Assembly (NCBI GenBank): GCA_004369045.1
Contig: ML213516.1
Span: 75,250 to 139,249 of the forward strand
DNA: 64,000 nt
Source of the DNA: Heliocybe sulcata
Taxonomy: Eukaryota > Basidiomycota > Agaricomycetes > Gloeophyllales > Gloeophyllaceae
Direction: 5' to 3'
The position numbers and the translations under genes are program-made. Positions 1 to 12,300 of this stretch are shown here, piece after piece. Within the stretch, counting starts at the first letter, position 1; each line of letters begins with the position of its first letter. The notes beneath the pieces were generated by a model. The model was not told the DNA's origin. It worked only from the letters and a program-made list of their open reading frames with translations, and ran no database searches.

Positions 1-181
1 ACTGATACTGGAGGCGTTTCATAAACTGTCAGAGGATGATCGATGATGCCGCATGGGCTCCTTCCGCGAGGATACTCAGGGAGCAGAACGTTACTAGTGA
101 TATGCTGTTGAAGCTGAACCATCACGAACAATATGATAACTCGCCCAGGGCTCGACTTATGAAGATCGTGCGAACGAGCAG

Positions 182-1853
182 TTAAGCATCAGTAACCTTC
201 TCAGTGCCTTCGTCCTTCACCCATTTGCCAGACGGGTCTCCTCCCATAGCGCCCCGCAAATCAGGGCCGTACTCCTGGGCATCCATCGACTTGAGAACGA
301 CCTCCCTCACGCTCCCCGAGCCAGCGAAGAGATAGTCTATGCTCTCGAGGGTGCGCCCGGCCGTCTCAGGGAACCAATACCATGCGATGACAACGTTCGC
401 GAAGTTGAAGACAGCAAAGATAATGTAGGTCCGCCAGCCGATGTTGGAAATCACCGGTGGTGTGATTTCGACGACCAGGAAGGTCGTGAGCCACTGAAAT
501 ACGACGGACAGGGCACCGCCACGTTGTCTGTTGCGAACTGGAAGGATCCTGCAGCGAGGAAAATTCAGTGGTAGTGCGTGGACAGGAGAGGCGGCAAGCT
601 TACTCGCTGGGATAGCACCACATATTGGACATCCACCCGATGGTGAAGAATCCTTGGTACAAATACAACATGACAACAGCGCCAATCCCGTTGTTTCGTC
701 CTCCAAGCTTGATCAAAATCGCAGACGCCAACATGCAAACGCCCAACCCCATCCCGCCAAAAACAAACAAACGGCGTCTCCCAATCTTGTCCAGCAGTAT
801 CCACGGGAGGAAGGACATCACAAGGAAAAAGAACTGCATCCCACCAGAGATGAGCAGGGAGTCGTGTCGTGTCAGGCCAATGGAATTTTGGATGAGGTAC
901 GGAGCGTAGTATACGATCATGTTCGTGCCCGTGAGTTGTTGGATGGTCTGGACGGTGCAGGCGATAAGGGTGCGCTGCCAGCCCATTATGCCACCATCCG
1001 AGAAGACGTCCTTCCATGATCCCGTGGACGTTCGCTCGAGAGCAATGGCGGCTTGAATGTCTTGGAATTCGGATGAGACGAGGTCGGAGCTGGGTGGCAG
1101 GTTGCGCAGCGAGCTCAGAACTTGAAGAGCATTCTCCGTATATCCATGGGCAGCGAGCCAACGTGGCGACTCTGAATATCTCATAGGTAAAATCGAAGGA
1201 CGGAAAGCAAGGTGATACCGCTCCTTACCAGGAAGAACACTGCACATCGCGATCAAGCCGACTGCAAAGACTATCTGGAATGCAATTGGGAAGCGCCATT
1301 GGATGGACGTTGACTTGAGTGACATGCCATAGTCTATCCAGTAGGCAATAACTATCCCAACGATCAACGTCGACAACTGCACCGCTATCATTCGACCGCG
1401 AGAACTTGCTACAGTAGTCTCAGACTGATAGATGGGTACTGTACTGGTGATAAATCCCATACCAACCCCAGTTATAATCCGGCCCACGATCATTTGGGCG
1501 CGGCCATAGCTAGTCGCTTGAACTATCGTACCAAGAATGAGGATAAAGGAACCTGCGGAGCAGACGGTCTTCCTGCCAAAATTCTCGGCCCAGCAGGCGC
1601 AGATGAGAGCTCCGAAGAGACATCCTAGTTCATAGACAGCCACGATGAATCCAAGCAGCGTTGCATTCGGATTTGAGAGTTGAGCGAGAAAAGTGGGATC
1701 CGTTGTGAGGCCGGAGAAGACACCGTTATCATAGCCGAACAGGAGAAAACCAAGAGAGCAGGCAAACGTGATTGCGTAAATGAGCGGCTTTCCTCGTAGG
1801 CCAAGATAGGCCTGAATGTCGGTATCGGGCTGAGCAACGCCTTTGCCTGTCAT
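182..1853 (-). CDS. MFS sugar (hexose-type) transporter
   Basis: This is a plasma-membrane sugar porter of the major facilitator superfamily, likely a proton symporter for hexoses or a related sugar. The exons are 1229-1853, 604-1171 and 182-548, giving 519 aa, the usual length for the family. The introns are 57 and 55 bp with GT..AG ends. Family signatures are present in order: FGYDNGVFSGL in helix 1, VGRIITGVGMGF, ESPRW in the central loop, QQLTGTN in helix 7, LDKIGRRRL between helices 8 and 9, and PETAGRTLE after helix 12. The ATG at 1853 was chosen because it is the first in-frame ATG; the frame stays open upstream only through a non-ATG codon. It is divergent from Mis12 across 812 bp. 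The substrate cannot be told from sequence. Confidence 0.93.
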
Positions 1854-2665
1854 GGCAGACAGTAAACTGGTCGAAGGGAGCTGGCCAAGCAAGCCGACAC
1901 TAGCCAGATACCAAAATCAATCATTTCGAGGTGCAGCACTGCTGCAGCGGAAGGAATGCGAGGGGACTCCGAGAGTAGCTAATAATAACCTTGCGTTCCA
2001 GTCGATGGCGTTAACGGGACTCACTTGACCCCAGTCAGGTGAGCGGATTTATGGTTGGCGCCAATTGTCGGGAGTGTGTCGGACAGAAGATGCATGTACC
2101 GGCACGAAAGAGGCTATATCCAGGAGAACAGTCGCAGCCAGGAGACATGCCGGTACATCAATTCGCGATCGTCCAGTACTTCTTCCGCTTGAATGGTCGC
2201 AATCTTCCGGTGCAACAACTGGTCAATCTCCTTGTTACGAGAGTCTGGTGCCTGCAACAGGAGCTGGCAAGCCTCGCTCGCATAAAAGCAGTCTCCTCCA
2301 AGTCTCCTCTGCGATATGTCTGTATCATGGTTCTGGCAAGGATTTAAGCACTCGGTACCAGTGTCCAGCCTAATCTGCTCCAGAGTGGTCCGAGCAGGCA
2401 TGGAATGCTTGCAAAACGAAGGGACGGTTCCAGGAGGGTAAGGGTACGCGGAAAGGAGGAAAGGACCCAGAGATTTCCGTGACATCCGTCGTGATTGTGA
2501 CTACGCGCGCCCTTTCCACGCCACACATTCAGACGCGTAGAGTCGCGTTTCTTTCAAGCTCCATCTCCTGTGCTTCCTCTTGTGGTGGTATCGCCGCTCT
2601 GCAATCGCTTCTGCTGCCTTATATCGCACCCATTGGCTGAATACTAGCTTTCTGAAAGCCTCGAC
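1854..2665. other. Intergenic region between divergent transporter and Mis12
   Basis: This 812-bp stretch separates two divergent genes and should hold both promoters. Open frames here, such as 2114-2485 on the minus strand, lack homology I recognise and an ATG start. An ATTGGC (inverted CCAAT-type) motif lies near 2633, about 30 bp before the Mis12 start. No RNA gene or repeat was seen. Confidence 0.5.
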
Positions 2666-3592
2666 ATGAACGGACCGACAGTGCCCTCCGTACTACTGCC
2701 GGAAATTCTAGGATTCATCCCCCAACTCTTACTAGACGATATCGTCAACATTGCGAATAATGCTGTTGGGCACACTGTCGACGCTGTAGAACAGTTCTTC
2801 AACAAGGAGGCGGAGAAGAGAGAAGCAGAGAATCAGGTGCAGGAAGACGACGGTTGGGATACAGAGGTCGAGCAGGGACTTGTGGCGTACCAGACCCTGC
2901 TAGACTCGCATGTCGACATTGCATTCGATTTCTTTGAGGCATGGTCATTGCGAAATATCTTTGCCGTGCCGGCGGACCTGCCTCTTGTAGTTCCGCACCA
3001 GGAGGGACTGAACCTGGAGCAACCACCAGAGAGGGAGGCGGAGTTGATGGCTGAGGTTGAGGAGTTGCGGAGGAACATAGATAATGTGAGTACCCGGACG
3101 GATTTTGTAATACTGCATACTATATTCTCTTAGATGCGAAGATTGGAACGCCTCTACACGAAAGCAGCTCGGAAATCGGCCGCCCAGCTTGACCGCTCCC
3201 AACGGCGCCTTCAACGCCTTTCCTTCCTCCAAGGCCCCTCCCTCTCCACCCTCCAGAGCCTCCCCTCTGCCTTCATGAAGATGTACGACTCCGTCTCGCA
3301 ACTTCCACCCATCGACCATTCCTCCGAATCAGCCGTGGCGCTGACGCAGCTGGCCCTGAGCAATCCTGGGAAGCGGCAATGGGAGACGAACCGGACGGGC
3401 TACTTCAACTGGGCAGTCGAACAGCTCAAAGGCAGGGCACGCGGTGGCGTCGCTGGGGCGGCTGCAATTGATAAGGTGGAGGAGGCGACTCGGGCGGGGA
3501 GTGTCGAAGATGTCAAAGCATTGTTGATGGAAATGGGGGACACTACTACTTCGCAGGGGAGCTCACAGGGAGATGATATGGATGAAGATTGA
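2666..3592 (+). CDS. MIS12: Mis12/Mtw1 kinetochore protein
   Basis: This is a subunit of the four-protein Mis12 (MIND) complex that links centromeric chromatin to the Ndc80 complex at the kinetochore. Two exons, 2666-3085 and 3134-3592, flank a 48-bp intron in phase 0 and encode 292 aa, which is close to fungal Mtw1. The N-terminal family signature is clear: LPEILGFIPQLLLDDIVNIA, followed by an amphipathic helix ending in AVEQFFN. The middle is acidic and helical with a coiled-coil stretch around residues 120-165 (AELMAEVEELRR then RRLERLY). The last 20 residues are acidic and low complexity. The start is the first ATG and immediately precedes the conserved block. Confidence 0.93.
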
Positions 3593-4106
3593 TTGAGGTA
3601 ATGCGAGCCATATGCGATTGATCTCGTGCTAACCTTGCCGTTTTTAGGTAGACAACGCGGGTTGACCAGCCCTTGTATGTAGGATATATGATCTATGAAG
3701 CTGGCCGTGCGTGCGGGCAGATTCGGGTATGACACCTCAAGAGATCTTGATAGCGAGGTTCTAACTAGGGCCTACTGAATGCTGAATATATTGTTCCAGC
3801 AGTTGCAGGCGCTCGTCCAGAATGAGGTGCGACATTCTTCAGATGGCGCGCCTTGAAGCTCCCCAAAGGACAGCGCATTGTCTCACCGGCTCTTGTGCCT
3901 CGTCGTGCATCTCGGACTATTGTGAAACTCCTAGCTCCCTCTGACTCCCGATGCTGTTCTCCTCAAGCCACAATGCTCCGGCTCTTGTACCAACTCTGAA
4001 CGAGGGATGGCGTCGCCCGTGAGCGCTGCTTTCGGGGGTATAAAGCATCAACGTACGTGACTATCCTACTCCATCCAGTTATCACTCTCATTTCTTGTCC
4101 ATTATC
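3593..4106. other. Intergenic region, Mis12 3' side to orphan gene promoter
   Basis: This 514-bp gap holds the Mis12 3' UTR and the promoter of the next gene. Apart from the TATA-like motif listed separately, nothing stands out. Confidence 0.5.
4039..4045 (+). promoter_or_regulatory. TATA-box candidate
   Basis: The motif TATAAAG lies 62-68 bp upstream of the ATG at 4107, a plausible distance for a fungal TATA element. This is sequence match only. Confidence 0.45.
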
Positions 4107-5299
4107 ATGAGCGGCACTAACTCGACTCTATCTCAACTTATGCAGGTGTTGTCTCGCCTGGAGGATGAGCGAACGGGCTACCTCTGTTTTACATTCCTGC
4201 GCGGGAACTGTTCCTTCTTTGCTGCAGGACAGACAAGTCAGGCGAATGCAGTGACCCTGAAGGAGATCCTAATGACATATTTGAAGCCGCTTAGAGAGGA
4301 GACATCGTTGCAGTTCCAAACCAAGGAGACATCGTTTCGGCTCGAGGCCAAGAAGGTGCACTCCATTGACAACTCCAGGATGAAGTTCGTATATCCTGTA
4401 GATTGGGAGGGATTGGTGATGATAAGGCTCGTCACTACGACCGATATGAAAGGCATGCTGTCCTTGATGTGCGGTTGTAGAGGCGAATGTTAACGATCGC
4501 CCAGAAAGTAGCATCCGAGCCGCAAATGCAAAGCTGAAGGAAGAGGAATATATGTATGAACTCTTGAAAGACTATCAAGGGACGGCCATACCGTTCTCCT
4601 TTGGAATATGGGAAGTCAGTGTGCCTTGCAGCTTTACCACTTGCTACTTGGTGTATTCATGTTTCTTCGTCTTCAGTGTGCATGGCAACCAAGTGGCAAC
4701 GAAGAGAAGAAGATCCTGGGTGTTTGTCATCTCACTGAGTACATCAATACCAGTACGCCTTACCGCACGCAGAATCTCCGTCTCTGGGAAGAAAACGAGA
4801 TAGTAATGAACCGGAACCACGCGCAAACATGGGGACTTCCCCGTATAGTGAGTAACTCCCCAAAATGCCCGTACTTCGACAATTCTCACCGACATAAAGT
4901 GCGAGTATCTGTGTAAAGCTTTATTGTACTTAAAAGACAAGCGTCCCGGTCTTCTGGGCGGCCGAATTTCCAAGGAGGACGTTCTGACACACGAGGACCT
5001 TGGCGGGCTTGGACCGACCGAGGACTTCAAGCGATCCCGTGCGGTCTGGGTTAAACCGGGGACGGCATTGCATGCTATGACGGGATCTTCTCAGGCCTCA
5101 GAGATGAGCATCAAGGATTTCCTCGCTCAGTACAATCAGCCTGAGCCAGCACCCAAGGGCACTATCTCGGCGTACCCCGATGTTGGGTTCCTCCGTGACT
5201 ACCATGTTTATGAACGTCTTGCGGAGAGATTAGCGAGGATGGGTTACAAGATCCCTTCAGCCGCTCGAAGAACTAGAGATCCATGCCGCGATGTATAGT
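4107..5299 (+). CDS. Orphan multi-exon protein of unknown function
   Basis: I do not recognise this gene. The first exon starts at ATG 4107 (MSGTNSTLSQLMQVLSRLED) and reads through to about 4420-4490. A second coding segment with frame VNDRPESSIRAAN runs to about 4615. A third follows after a GTCAGT..TTCAG intron and covers about 4679-4857, ending GLPRIV. The last runs from about 4918 to the stop at 5299, after a GTAACT..AAAG intron. The C-terminal part is hydrophilic with GLLGGRISKEDV, SIKDFLAQYNQPEP and a helical HVYERLAERLARMGYKIP. No signal peptide or membrane helix is seen. The join between the first two segments could not be resolved: no standard GT..AG pair of normal length keeps both frames. 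The gene may be damaged or may use an unusual splice site. It sits 97 bp tail-to-tail from the nuclease. Confidence 0.5.
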
Positions 5300-5395
5300 A
5301 GTACTTAAAGCACTATCCCATTCTGATATAGAACACTGCAGTAACATGATACAACATATACAAGGAAGCGTGAAAGCTGACTCGCAGTCCACATC

Positions 5396-6769
5396 TCACA
5401 CTCTCAAAGGCTCAGCCCACAACCTCGGCCGACTCTGCACCTCTTCACCCGACAAGTCCGCAAAGAGCCAGTTGAGCGTCCCAGCGAGCCTCATTCCCCC
5501 CATAGCCAACAACCTCTCCACAATCCACTCCCTCCTGACGACGCCTGCATACTCCGGAGTATCCAGCTCAAGGTACGGCTCATGCGGCTTCGGCTTCGCG
5601 CGCAGATCATCCAACAGCCCCACCTCTTCCTCCACAGCATGACCATGACAGTCATGCGCTTGGTTCGAGTCGGTGTTGATATTGATGTCACTGTAGCCCA
5701 GCTCATCAAGTGCCTTGGGCCAGATAAGCTTGCAGTTCAGCGCGTGGATCGGCTTCGCCCAGTGATACGGGCACAGAACGTCGTCGTCCGTCTCCTCAGC
5801 AATACCCGAGCCAGACAGAAGCTGGCTCAACGTCGACCCGAGGAAGAACTGCCGCCACGTCTTCACGACGGTGTCCTTAGCCGGCGTGGCGGGGCACTCA
5901 AGCCAGTTATTCCACTCATCCCGCCAGCGACCGCCCTCTCCGAGACCCTCCCAGATCAGGCGGCGAACGTAGGGATCGTAGATAGCTCCGCGCAGAACGC
6001 TCTCGACCTCCCGCGAGGGCAAAGGACGCGTGTAGTTATACGGAATGCTCCGAATACGCTCGGCAATCAGGAAGTTGTCCCAGACAGAGTGCAGATCTGA
6101 AGGAAGAATCAGTATGGGTAGCCACAAATGGACCAGCATTGTATCGCACTTGTGACTCGACCGTCAAAGGTCACTTTGGCACCATTTCCACCACGTTCAC
6201 GTCCCGTAAGGTGAAGCGGCATATGCATATCTCCGATGAAATGGACAAGGAACTTGAGCGCCTCCGCTGCTGTTGGGTCTCCCTCACCACCAACAGATGC
6301 TCTTCCATTCCCGACGTACTCAGGCTCTCGAGCTTCGACCCAGTCTTCCAAAATCCCACTAACATTCCTGATAGCACCCAATACATTCATGTGCGCCCTG
6401 CCATTCCAGCCCCGCTCGCCGGGAAACGCGCAGTGGTCGGATGGGTGGTCATCGTGGGCACCGACATAGTGCAAAGGCGCAGACCAGCGCATTTGCCATC
6501 GGACACGGTCTGCCCAGGAAGCAATCGAAGACAAGTGGCACGGCTTCGCGTCTTCGTCCAGGATAGCACAGATGGTCGGCATAACCGTCGGGTGCAGATA
6601 TATCTCTGCTATGGTAGCGATGATTTCATGTCCTATAAACGACGATGCTCAATCCTATTAATTTGAATGTTGAATGAGATAGCACTGTACCTGCTGCTCC
6701 CCAGCCCAAGGCTCCCGGCACAGCACTCAACACTCCCAAGGTAAGAGCAGACACAGGGTGGAACTTCAT
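5396..6769 (-). CDS. Secreted S1/P1-type zinc nuclease
   Basis: This is a single-strand-preferring endonuclease/3'-nucleotidase that uses a three-zinc centre and is expected to be secreted. Exons 6691-6769, 6150-6632 and 5396-6096 (introns 58 and 53 bp) give 420 aa. Residues 1-22 form a signal peptide ending in PGALG. The mature protein would start with Trp (WGAAGHE), matching the zinc-binding N-terminal Trp of P1 nuclease. Zinc ligands are visible in order: GHE, SWAD, APLHYV, the HFIGDMHMPLH block and NLHSVWD. A C-terminal helix, MRLAGTLNWLF, ends the family domain. The protein is longer than the roughly 290-aa P1 precursor because of insertions between the catalytic core and the last helix. 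A TATAAG motif lies about 43 bp upstream of the ATG. Its role is likely nucleic-acid scavenging. Confidence 0.92.
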
Positions 6770-7946
6770 GACGGTGGTCGTAGAGTGCTTCTCCCTCCAG
6801 GCCTAGAGCCTTATATGCAGCACAAAGATGACCCTGAAGAGCTAGCCGAAGCACGTTGGCCTGTCCAAGTCGAACCAAGGACGCGTGAGGGATAGAACAC
6901 AGCCCGAAGCCGCCATATCTTGTCAGTTGAGGGGTAAGACGCGCAATCTAAAAATAGCGATTACTTCCGCCACTACGAACTCGCATGGCAAAGTTGATCC
7001 TCTGAATACAGTACCGAGCAATTATCCAAGCAAGCGACCGAGAAGAGCCCGCTTCTTCATCAACCCGTCATGGACACCACAAGAGAGACCGAAAAATGGG
7101 AGTTTGACTCTAACGAAATACAGTCAAATCTTTAACGGTTTAACAGGCGGAATCAATATCTCACGAACAAGATTGCCTGCGTGTGCTGCAGCTACATTGA
7201 TATTGTTTCCAGCATTCAGCATCTGAGCGGAAGAATGCATATGCCCACAGTAAAAAGTTGATAGAATCGTGCGCACAGGCATTCCTCGAACATGGTAGGT
7301 AGCGGGGGAGGAGAAAGAGCACGGAAGACTCGAGGTACGGTACCTCCTTATATAGAATCATAAAGACCAACTGAAATAATGTGACGTAGCGGAACTGCGT
7401 TGACATTTGACATTTGACGAGTCGCGATATAAAGCGGCCTTTGCCACAGGCGTCTAAATCAGGCTCCTTGACTTCCCAATTTGGAAACGCCGTGTTCCTC
7501 AAATTCAAGCATACCTCAGCTCGACTCAAGTTCGAGCAAAGTAATCTGGCGGCACGACACTCCTCGCCACTGACAGAACATGAAATTGCGTACTACATTA
7601 AACACCCCAATATCCCGCCCAAATACCGCCACATCGCCCTAACACGAGGTAGTAACCAACTCAAACCAACAAACACCACTACTAACCAAGCACACCACAT
7701 TACCGAATACATACACTACCCACACACTAGCTAGATTATGCTACAATAGAAACTTAACACTATAAAGGTGGCGCAAGTCACAGTACAGTACAGAGCCAAA
7801 CCAGAAAGACGTAAGATCGTAGTCATATCATACACGGGCTCCAGCCCTAGACACAGACTTCAGAGGGACAACAAAACCAATACAATGTCCACGCACCAGA
7901 AGCTCCGCCACGTCAACCGGTCTGTCTTCCCCCCGCCGCCAGAATA
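6770..7946. other. Intergenic region upstream of the nuclease
   Basis: No gene is supported in these 1177 bp. The open frames are short and without family resemblance. From about 7560 to 7735 the plus strand is strongly enriched in A and C with little G or T. This may be a 3' UTR or simple-sequence region next to the membrane protein gene. Confidence 0.45.
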
Positions 7947-9338
7947 TCATGAATACTTCGTCTCATTTTCGTCCATCGAACTGCCATCATCAAACACATC
8001 CCTCCTCAACGGCGCGTCCCGCTCCGGCATCCCACTAGACCCGCCCGCCATCCCAGCCACATTAATCATCCTCGACGTCCCCACCCTCACAGTCTCCGCC
8101 CGGGACCCTGGCCGGGACACCTCCGACTCCGACACGGGCTGTCCAATCTGCTGGAGATCATACGTATTCAATATCGTCGACCGTGTCCAAGACGCTTGCG
8201 GGTCCAGCATATGCGGAAGGGACGCCCGCTGCTGCTCGCGGGCATCAACCGGCACAGGGTCAGGACCAGGGTCGTCGATACCCTGCCCCCGCATGAATGC
8301 CTTGTAGACATATGTGACCAGGACCAGCATATTGGCCACAATCAGGGATACCCCTGCCTGCACGATCGATTAAGGCGCGGCAAAACCAAGCATGCATCGG
8401 ATCCCTCACCTCGATATGGGCGGTTATGTCCGAAAGAAGACCCTCGGGGCCCAAGACGAACACTGCGTGCGGTATGCTCACAGCAGTCGTCACAATACTA
8501 GCAGAAAACACCGTAAGCAACAGCTTACGATGCGCCCTCGGAAGTCGAAGACGCGACATCAATCCCCATGGAATGGCCACAAGAACAACATCCGCTACGC
8601 AATCAGCTACCCAACAAGCATCATAAGCAGACAGCACACTCGTAGTATCCAAGAACTCACTCGTCAACTCCGTGATAGCTATACTTTTCCCGAGATGGCA
8701 TTGCAGAATAGGCGACGTCTGCCACCGCCCGTCGTGTACACAAAAATAGACCTTCTGAATAATGATACTCGCATACATAAGTCCGAAGAGGACAGCCATA
8801 GCATACGTGACACGGCGGAGCGTCATCGTCGTCGGCGTAATCCTCATTATGGAGTAAAGAATACTCAGTCTCGCAGACCTGCAGTCCTAGCCATCAGAGG
8901 GCCGCGAAACACGAGGACACAGGGACTCACCATAGCACCGAATTGAAAGTCAACGAAGCGAGCCAGTACGCCACTTTTCGCGTACGCATCGGTTCGTGCA
9001 ACGGGCCCGCCCCTACAGAACATCAGTATCTTCAGCAGCCTACGAACGGACGCGTCCACTGACATGAATTATCCGTAAGCATCCATATCGAAACCAAGGA
9101 CACCGCATCCAAAACCATCGACAGCCCCGCAAGAGCATCATCCCACCAAAACTTCAGCCTCGTATACCGGTACCCCAACCGGAACGCAGTGCACAGTATC
9201 GCCACCGGATGCACGATCGTGACTGCCACTGCCCCGACACAATCTATCAACCCAAGTCCCGAGTCCCCCAACGCGATCCAGATACGTACCTCGCAGCGCA
9301 GTGGGCGACGGCGGCTTCGGCGAATGCGCGAGGTTCAT
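7947..9338 (-). CDS. Seven-helix fungal rhodopsin-like integral membrane protein
   Basis: This is a multi-pass membrane protein of the type annotated as fungal rhodopsin-like/SAT4-type domain proteins; no ligand or reaction is known for this member. Five exons join in frame: 9290-9338, 9064-9243, 8931-9012, 8410-8863 and 7947-8357, with introns of 46-67 bp, giving 391 aa. Hydrophobic segments include AVAVTIVHPVAILCTAFRLG, ALAGLSMVLDAVSLVSIWML, NSVLCILYSI, YAMAVLFGLMYASIIIQ, ADVVLVAIPWGLM and SLIVANMLVLVTYVYKAF. A WWDD motif in the first loop and CHLGKSIAITELT in the external loop are typical of this group. The C-terminal 115 residues are hydrophilic, cytosolic and Ser/Arg-rich. I see no retinal-lysine signature, so a light-sensing opsin is not implied. 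Confidence 0.78.
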
Positions 9339-12300
9339 TGGCAGACCACAAGCCGTCTCCGCCCGTCCTAATCCCTTCCGGCGGGCTGCCAGCAAACAGA
9401 ACTCAAACTTGGCTGCTCGCACCGCGATGTCATAAGAGGACCGAGGTTCCTAGCGCTCGGCGCGGTGATTGAGCTTCCCAGTCCTATCGGCGTCCCCGGG
9501 AACGGGACAGTGGCAGCAAGAGACACAGGGCGAATGCATTCTCGACAGACACGCCCATTTCTTTGTATACGAGGCAGACGAAACGATCAGGAACATCTAG
9601 GGGAAGGTCGCAGCGTGAAATGCGTCCGACGCGTCAAGAGAAACATCTTTGGGTCGTTTTCGCCGGTTCCGGAAGCCTCATGGCCGCGGCATGCTGGGAT
9701 GCCGAGCGAGGCCGGCGCACTGCCAGACACGAAATATCGCAATTGCTATGGGGAACGACGTTGGGTAGAGACGATATGACGCAGACACGGATCCAAAAAA
9801 TAGGCGTGGATACCTGCGCAGGAGGGAGGGGCGGCCGAGTATACGAGAAGTGCTTGCCGAGCGGTGTGCCGGCCATTCCGGAAGAGAATCCGAGGCGGCC
9901 TCTTGTCGAAGACGCGTCTGCCAACAGACTTAGAAAGCCAGAAGGGAAAGAACTGATGGAAACATCCTGGACTGACGAGAACCCGAAATTAAAGCCTGGC
10001 TACCTACAGAGTCGATGCCCGAGTGTCATGCTGGACGACGCAACAAAACTCACATTCCAGAGCGCGACCAGAAAAATCCTGAATTCTTGCGGGACAGAGT
10101 CAAATGCTAAGAGCAGCCTCGAATCAACGTAGTGGAAGAGAAGAAAGACGAATCAAAGACATCTTCCACTGCCGCTACGTTTTATACCTCCAACGTATCG
10201 AGACATGACATCACGAAAAAGCGTCACCCCTTCACGAGTGCGATCGAAACTACGCCAGGGCTTTATTACCATTTATAGACATACACCTTCCTCATTAGGA
10301 GGACTAGCGCGTCCCCTTCGTGTCGTGCTGGCGAACCGCGAGGCCTCGGAGAGCGTATATGAGCTGGGACGCAGGGCATCCAACTTGCCAGTACCCTGCC
10401 CGCGGCATTATATTCACCACCACGAGGCGGCAACCTCCAAGCCCCTGCGCCACGCATACAGATCTTGTCCAAAGCCTTAATCTGTCACATTACCCTCGAG
10501 ACCGATCGGCTATAAGTTGTATAGACGATTTGAATCTCCTGCCACGCGCTACAATATTATATTAGTTTGCAAGTTAAGATTTACCCTGGCCCGGGGGGCG
10601 CGAATCCTGGAATTGCAGTTGAATGATTCGTGAGACAAGATGCAGATTCAATGGGCGTTGCCCGCGCCCGTCGCACACGAGATCCTCGGCGGTCGTAGCG
10701 CTTGCGACTCGGGACGGTGTGGTGACGAACTTGCAGAGGGATGACTACCGATCCGTGAATAAGCTGTGGGGCGTGCTGGAAAGGGAGCGCAAGAGTCGTG
10801 CATATTCATGAAGAGGACGTGCAGGACAGCCAGTGACTTTAGACGGTCTGTGGCTTTTGACCCTAGGTAGTCCCGCTCCACCAACACCATACGTCGAGCA
10901 AGGATTGCGTACAGTCGAACCCCATGCGGTGCTTAGAGGTCGAATCACCAGGGCCTTCGACGTGAGCTTGTCGGAACAAACCGTATCATATACCCCACAG
11001 CCTCCACAGCCCCAGAGGTACTTCGAGTACTCTGTCCTCAAGTCCGAAAATCGCGGGGAACGCAGCCCAAGGGTTCTTCACGCAGAGAGCAAAGGAGAGG
11101 TAGGTTAGGGTCATCTGCGTTCCGGGTTCCCGCACTCGCAAGGTGGATTGCCTTGGAGGAGCCGTTGGCATGCGAGGAAGCGGGACTGGTCCAACTAGGC
11201 CTTGATCCACGAGTCGCTGATGAGGTGGTGGGACTTATGTTTATCAAAAGACAGTATGTCTGATGGCTGTGGGCCGACATGGAGGACTTCCACCACATGA
11301 ATGAATGCCATCCCTCTAGCAACAGGTGGACGAGCGGAATCCCATAACAACGACTGTACAGCTCTGATCAGCGGTAGGTTAGGGCCGTGTGCTGAGCGGA
11401 GAGGACGCAAAGTCGGAAGCGAGCTAACCAAATAGCAGCACCCGGGACGTCGGCAGCTGGCATCCGCGTGCGCTGTATTAGCCCATGCACTGACGTCTTG
11501 TAATAGCAAGCTCCCGATGATCAGCGAGGACTAATGTCGGATCGAGTGAAGAGTGGCTATACGTACGGGGCGTGAAAGGATGTTGTGCAAAGTAGGAGGA
11601 CAAGCTGCACGGCATACAGAGTCGGGTGGCAGCGGTCTCGTACACAGGCGATCGTTCATGGAGGTAGCGACAAGCGGCAAAGACTCGGATAGAACATCCA
11701 TGCATGTCATTAATTCATTCATGGATTCGGGAGCGCTGCCCCAGATCTCCTCCACCCCGCGACGATACCGAATTTGACAACTGTCCCGCCGTCGATGCGG
11801 CAAGCACCCTCGACGCTGGGAGGTGAGACCGTGCTCGCTGGCAGAGAACTCGAAGCCCGCGGCGTCCCAGCGCGAAAGGAGAGATCCTGTTCACGCATCA
11901 AGGGCCGCTGGCATCGTAGCTCCCGAAGCAGACAGAGGATGCCAGATCTACGGGGACGAGGAGATGCCTCTGCGACTGATATTCCGAGTATAGAGAGAAG
12001 CGCTTCAAGAAGGTTATCATGGCCAGGAATTCAACCGGAATGGGCGGCGTCGAACGTGAGTAGAGGGCAACCCTTCGGGGCACGGTCGCGGAGTTTGGAT
12101 AAGTAATTCCCAACATGAGGAAAGTTCGTCCAACGCTGCCCATGAGGATGGCGGCATTTACGACCCTCGTTTATGAATGCGCGGTGTTCATCGCGTCCAG
12201 ATTCGCAGCGCCGGGCTCCGCGAACAAGGCAACGCGCATCCCGTTCTCGGGCACGCGTCCTCGGACGCTCGTCTGGGCTCGGTAATTCCGAGGAATGAAT

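Noticed and set aside
565-1161. 198-aa minus-strand frame inside the sugar transporter
   Set aside because: It is an alternative-frame shadow of transporter exon 2.
2114-2485. 123-aa minus-strand frame upstream of the transporter as a gene or 5' exon
   Set aside because: There is no ATG at its 5' end, no splice link to the transporter, which already has a typical N-terminus, and no family motif.
7947-9338. Light-sensing opsin
   Set aside because: Helix count and domain style fit the fungal rhodopsin-like group, but no retinal-binding lysine motif of microbial opsins is seen.
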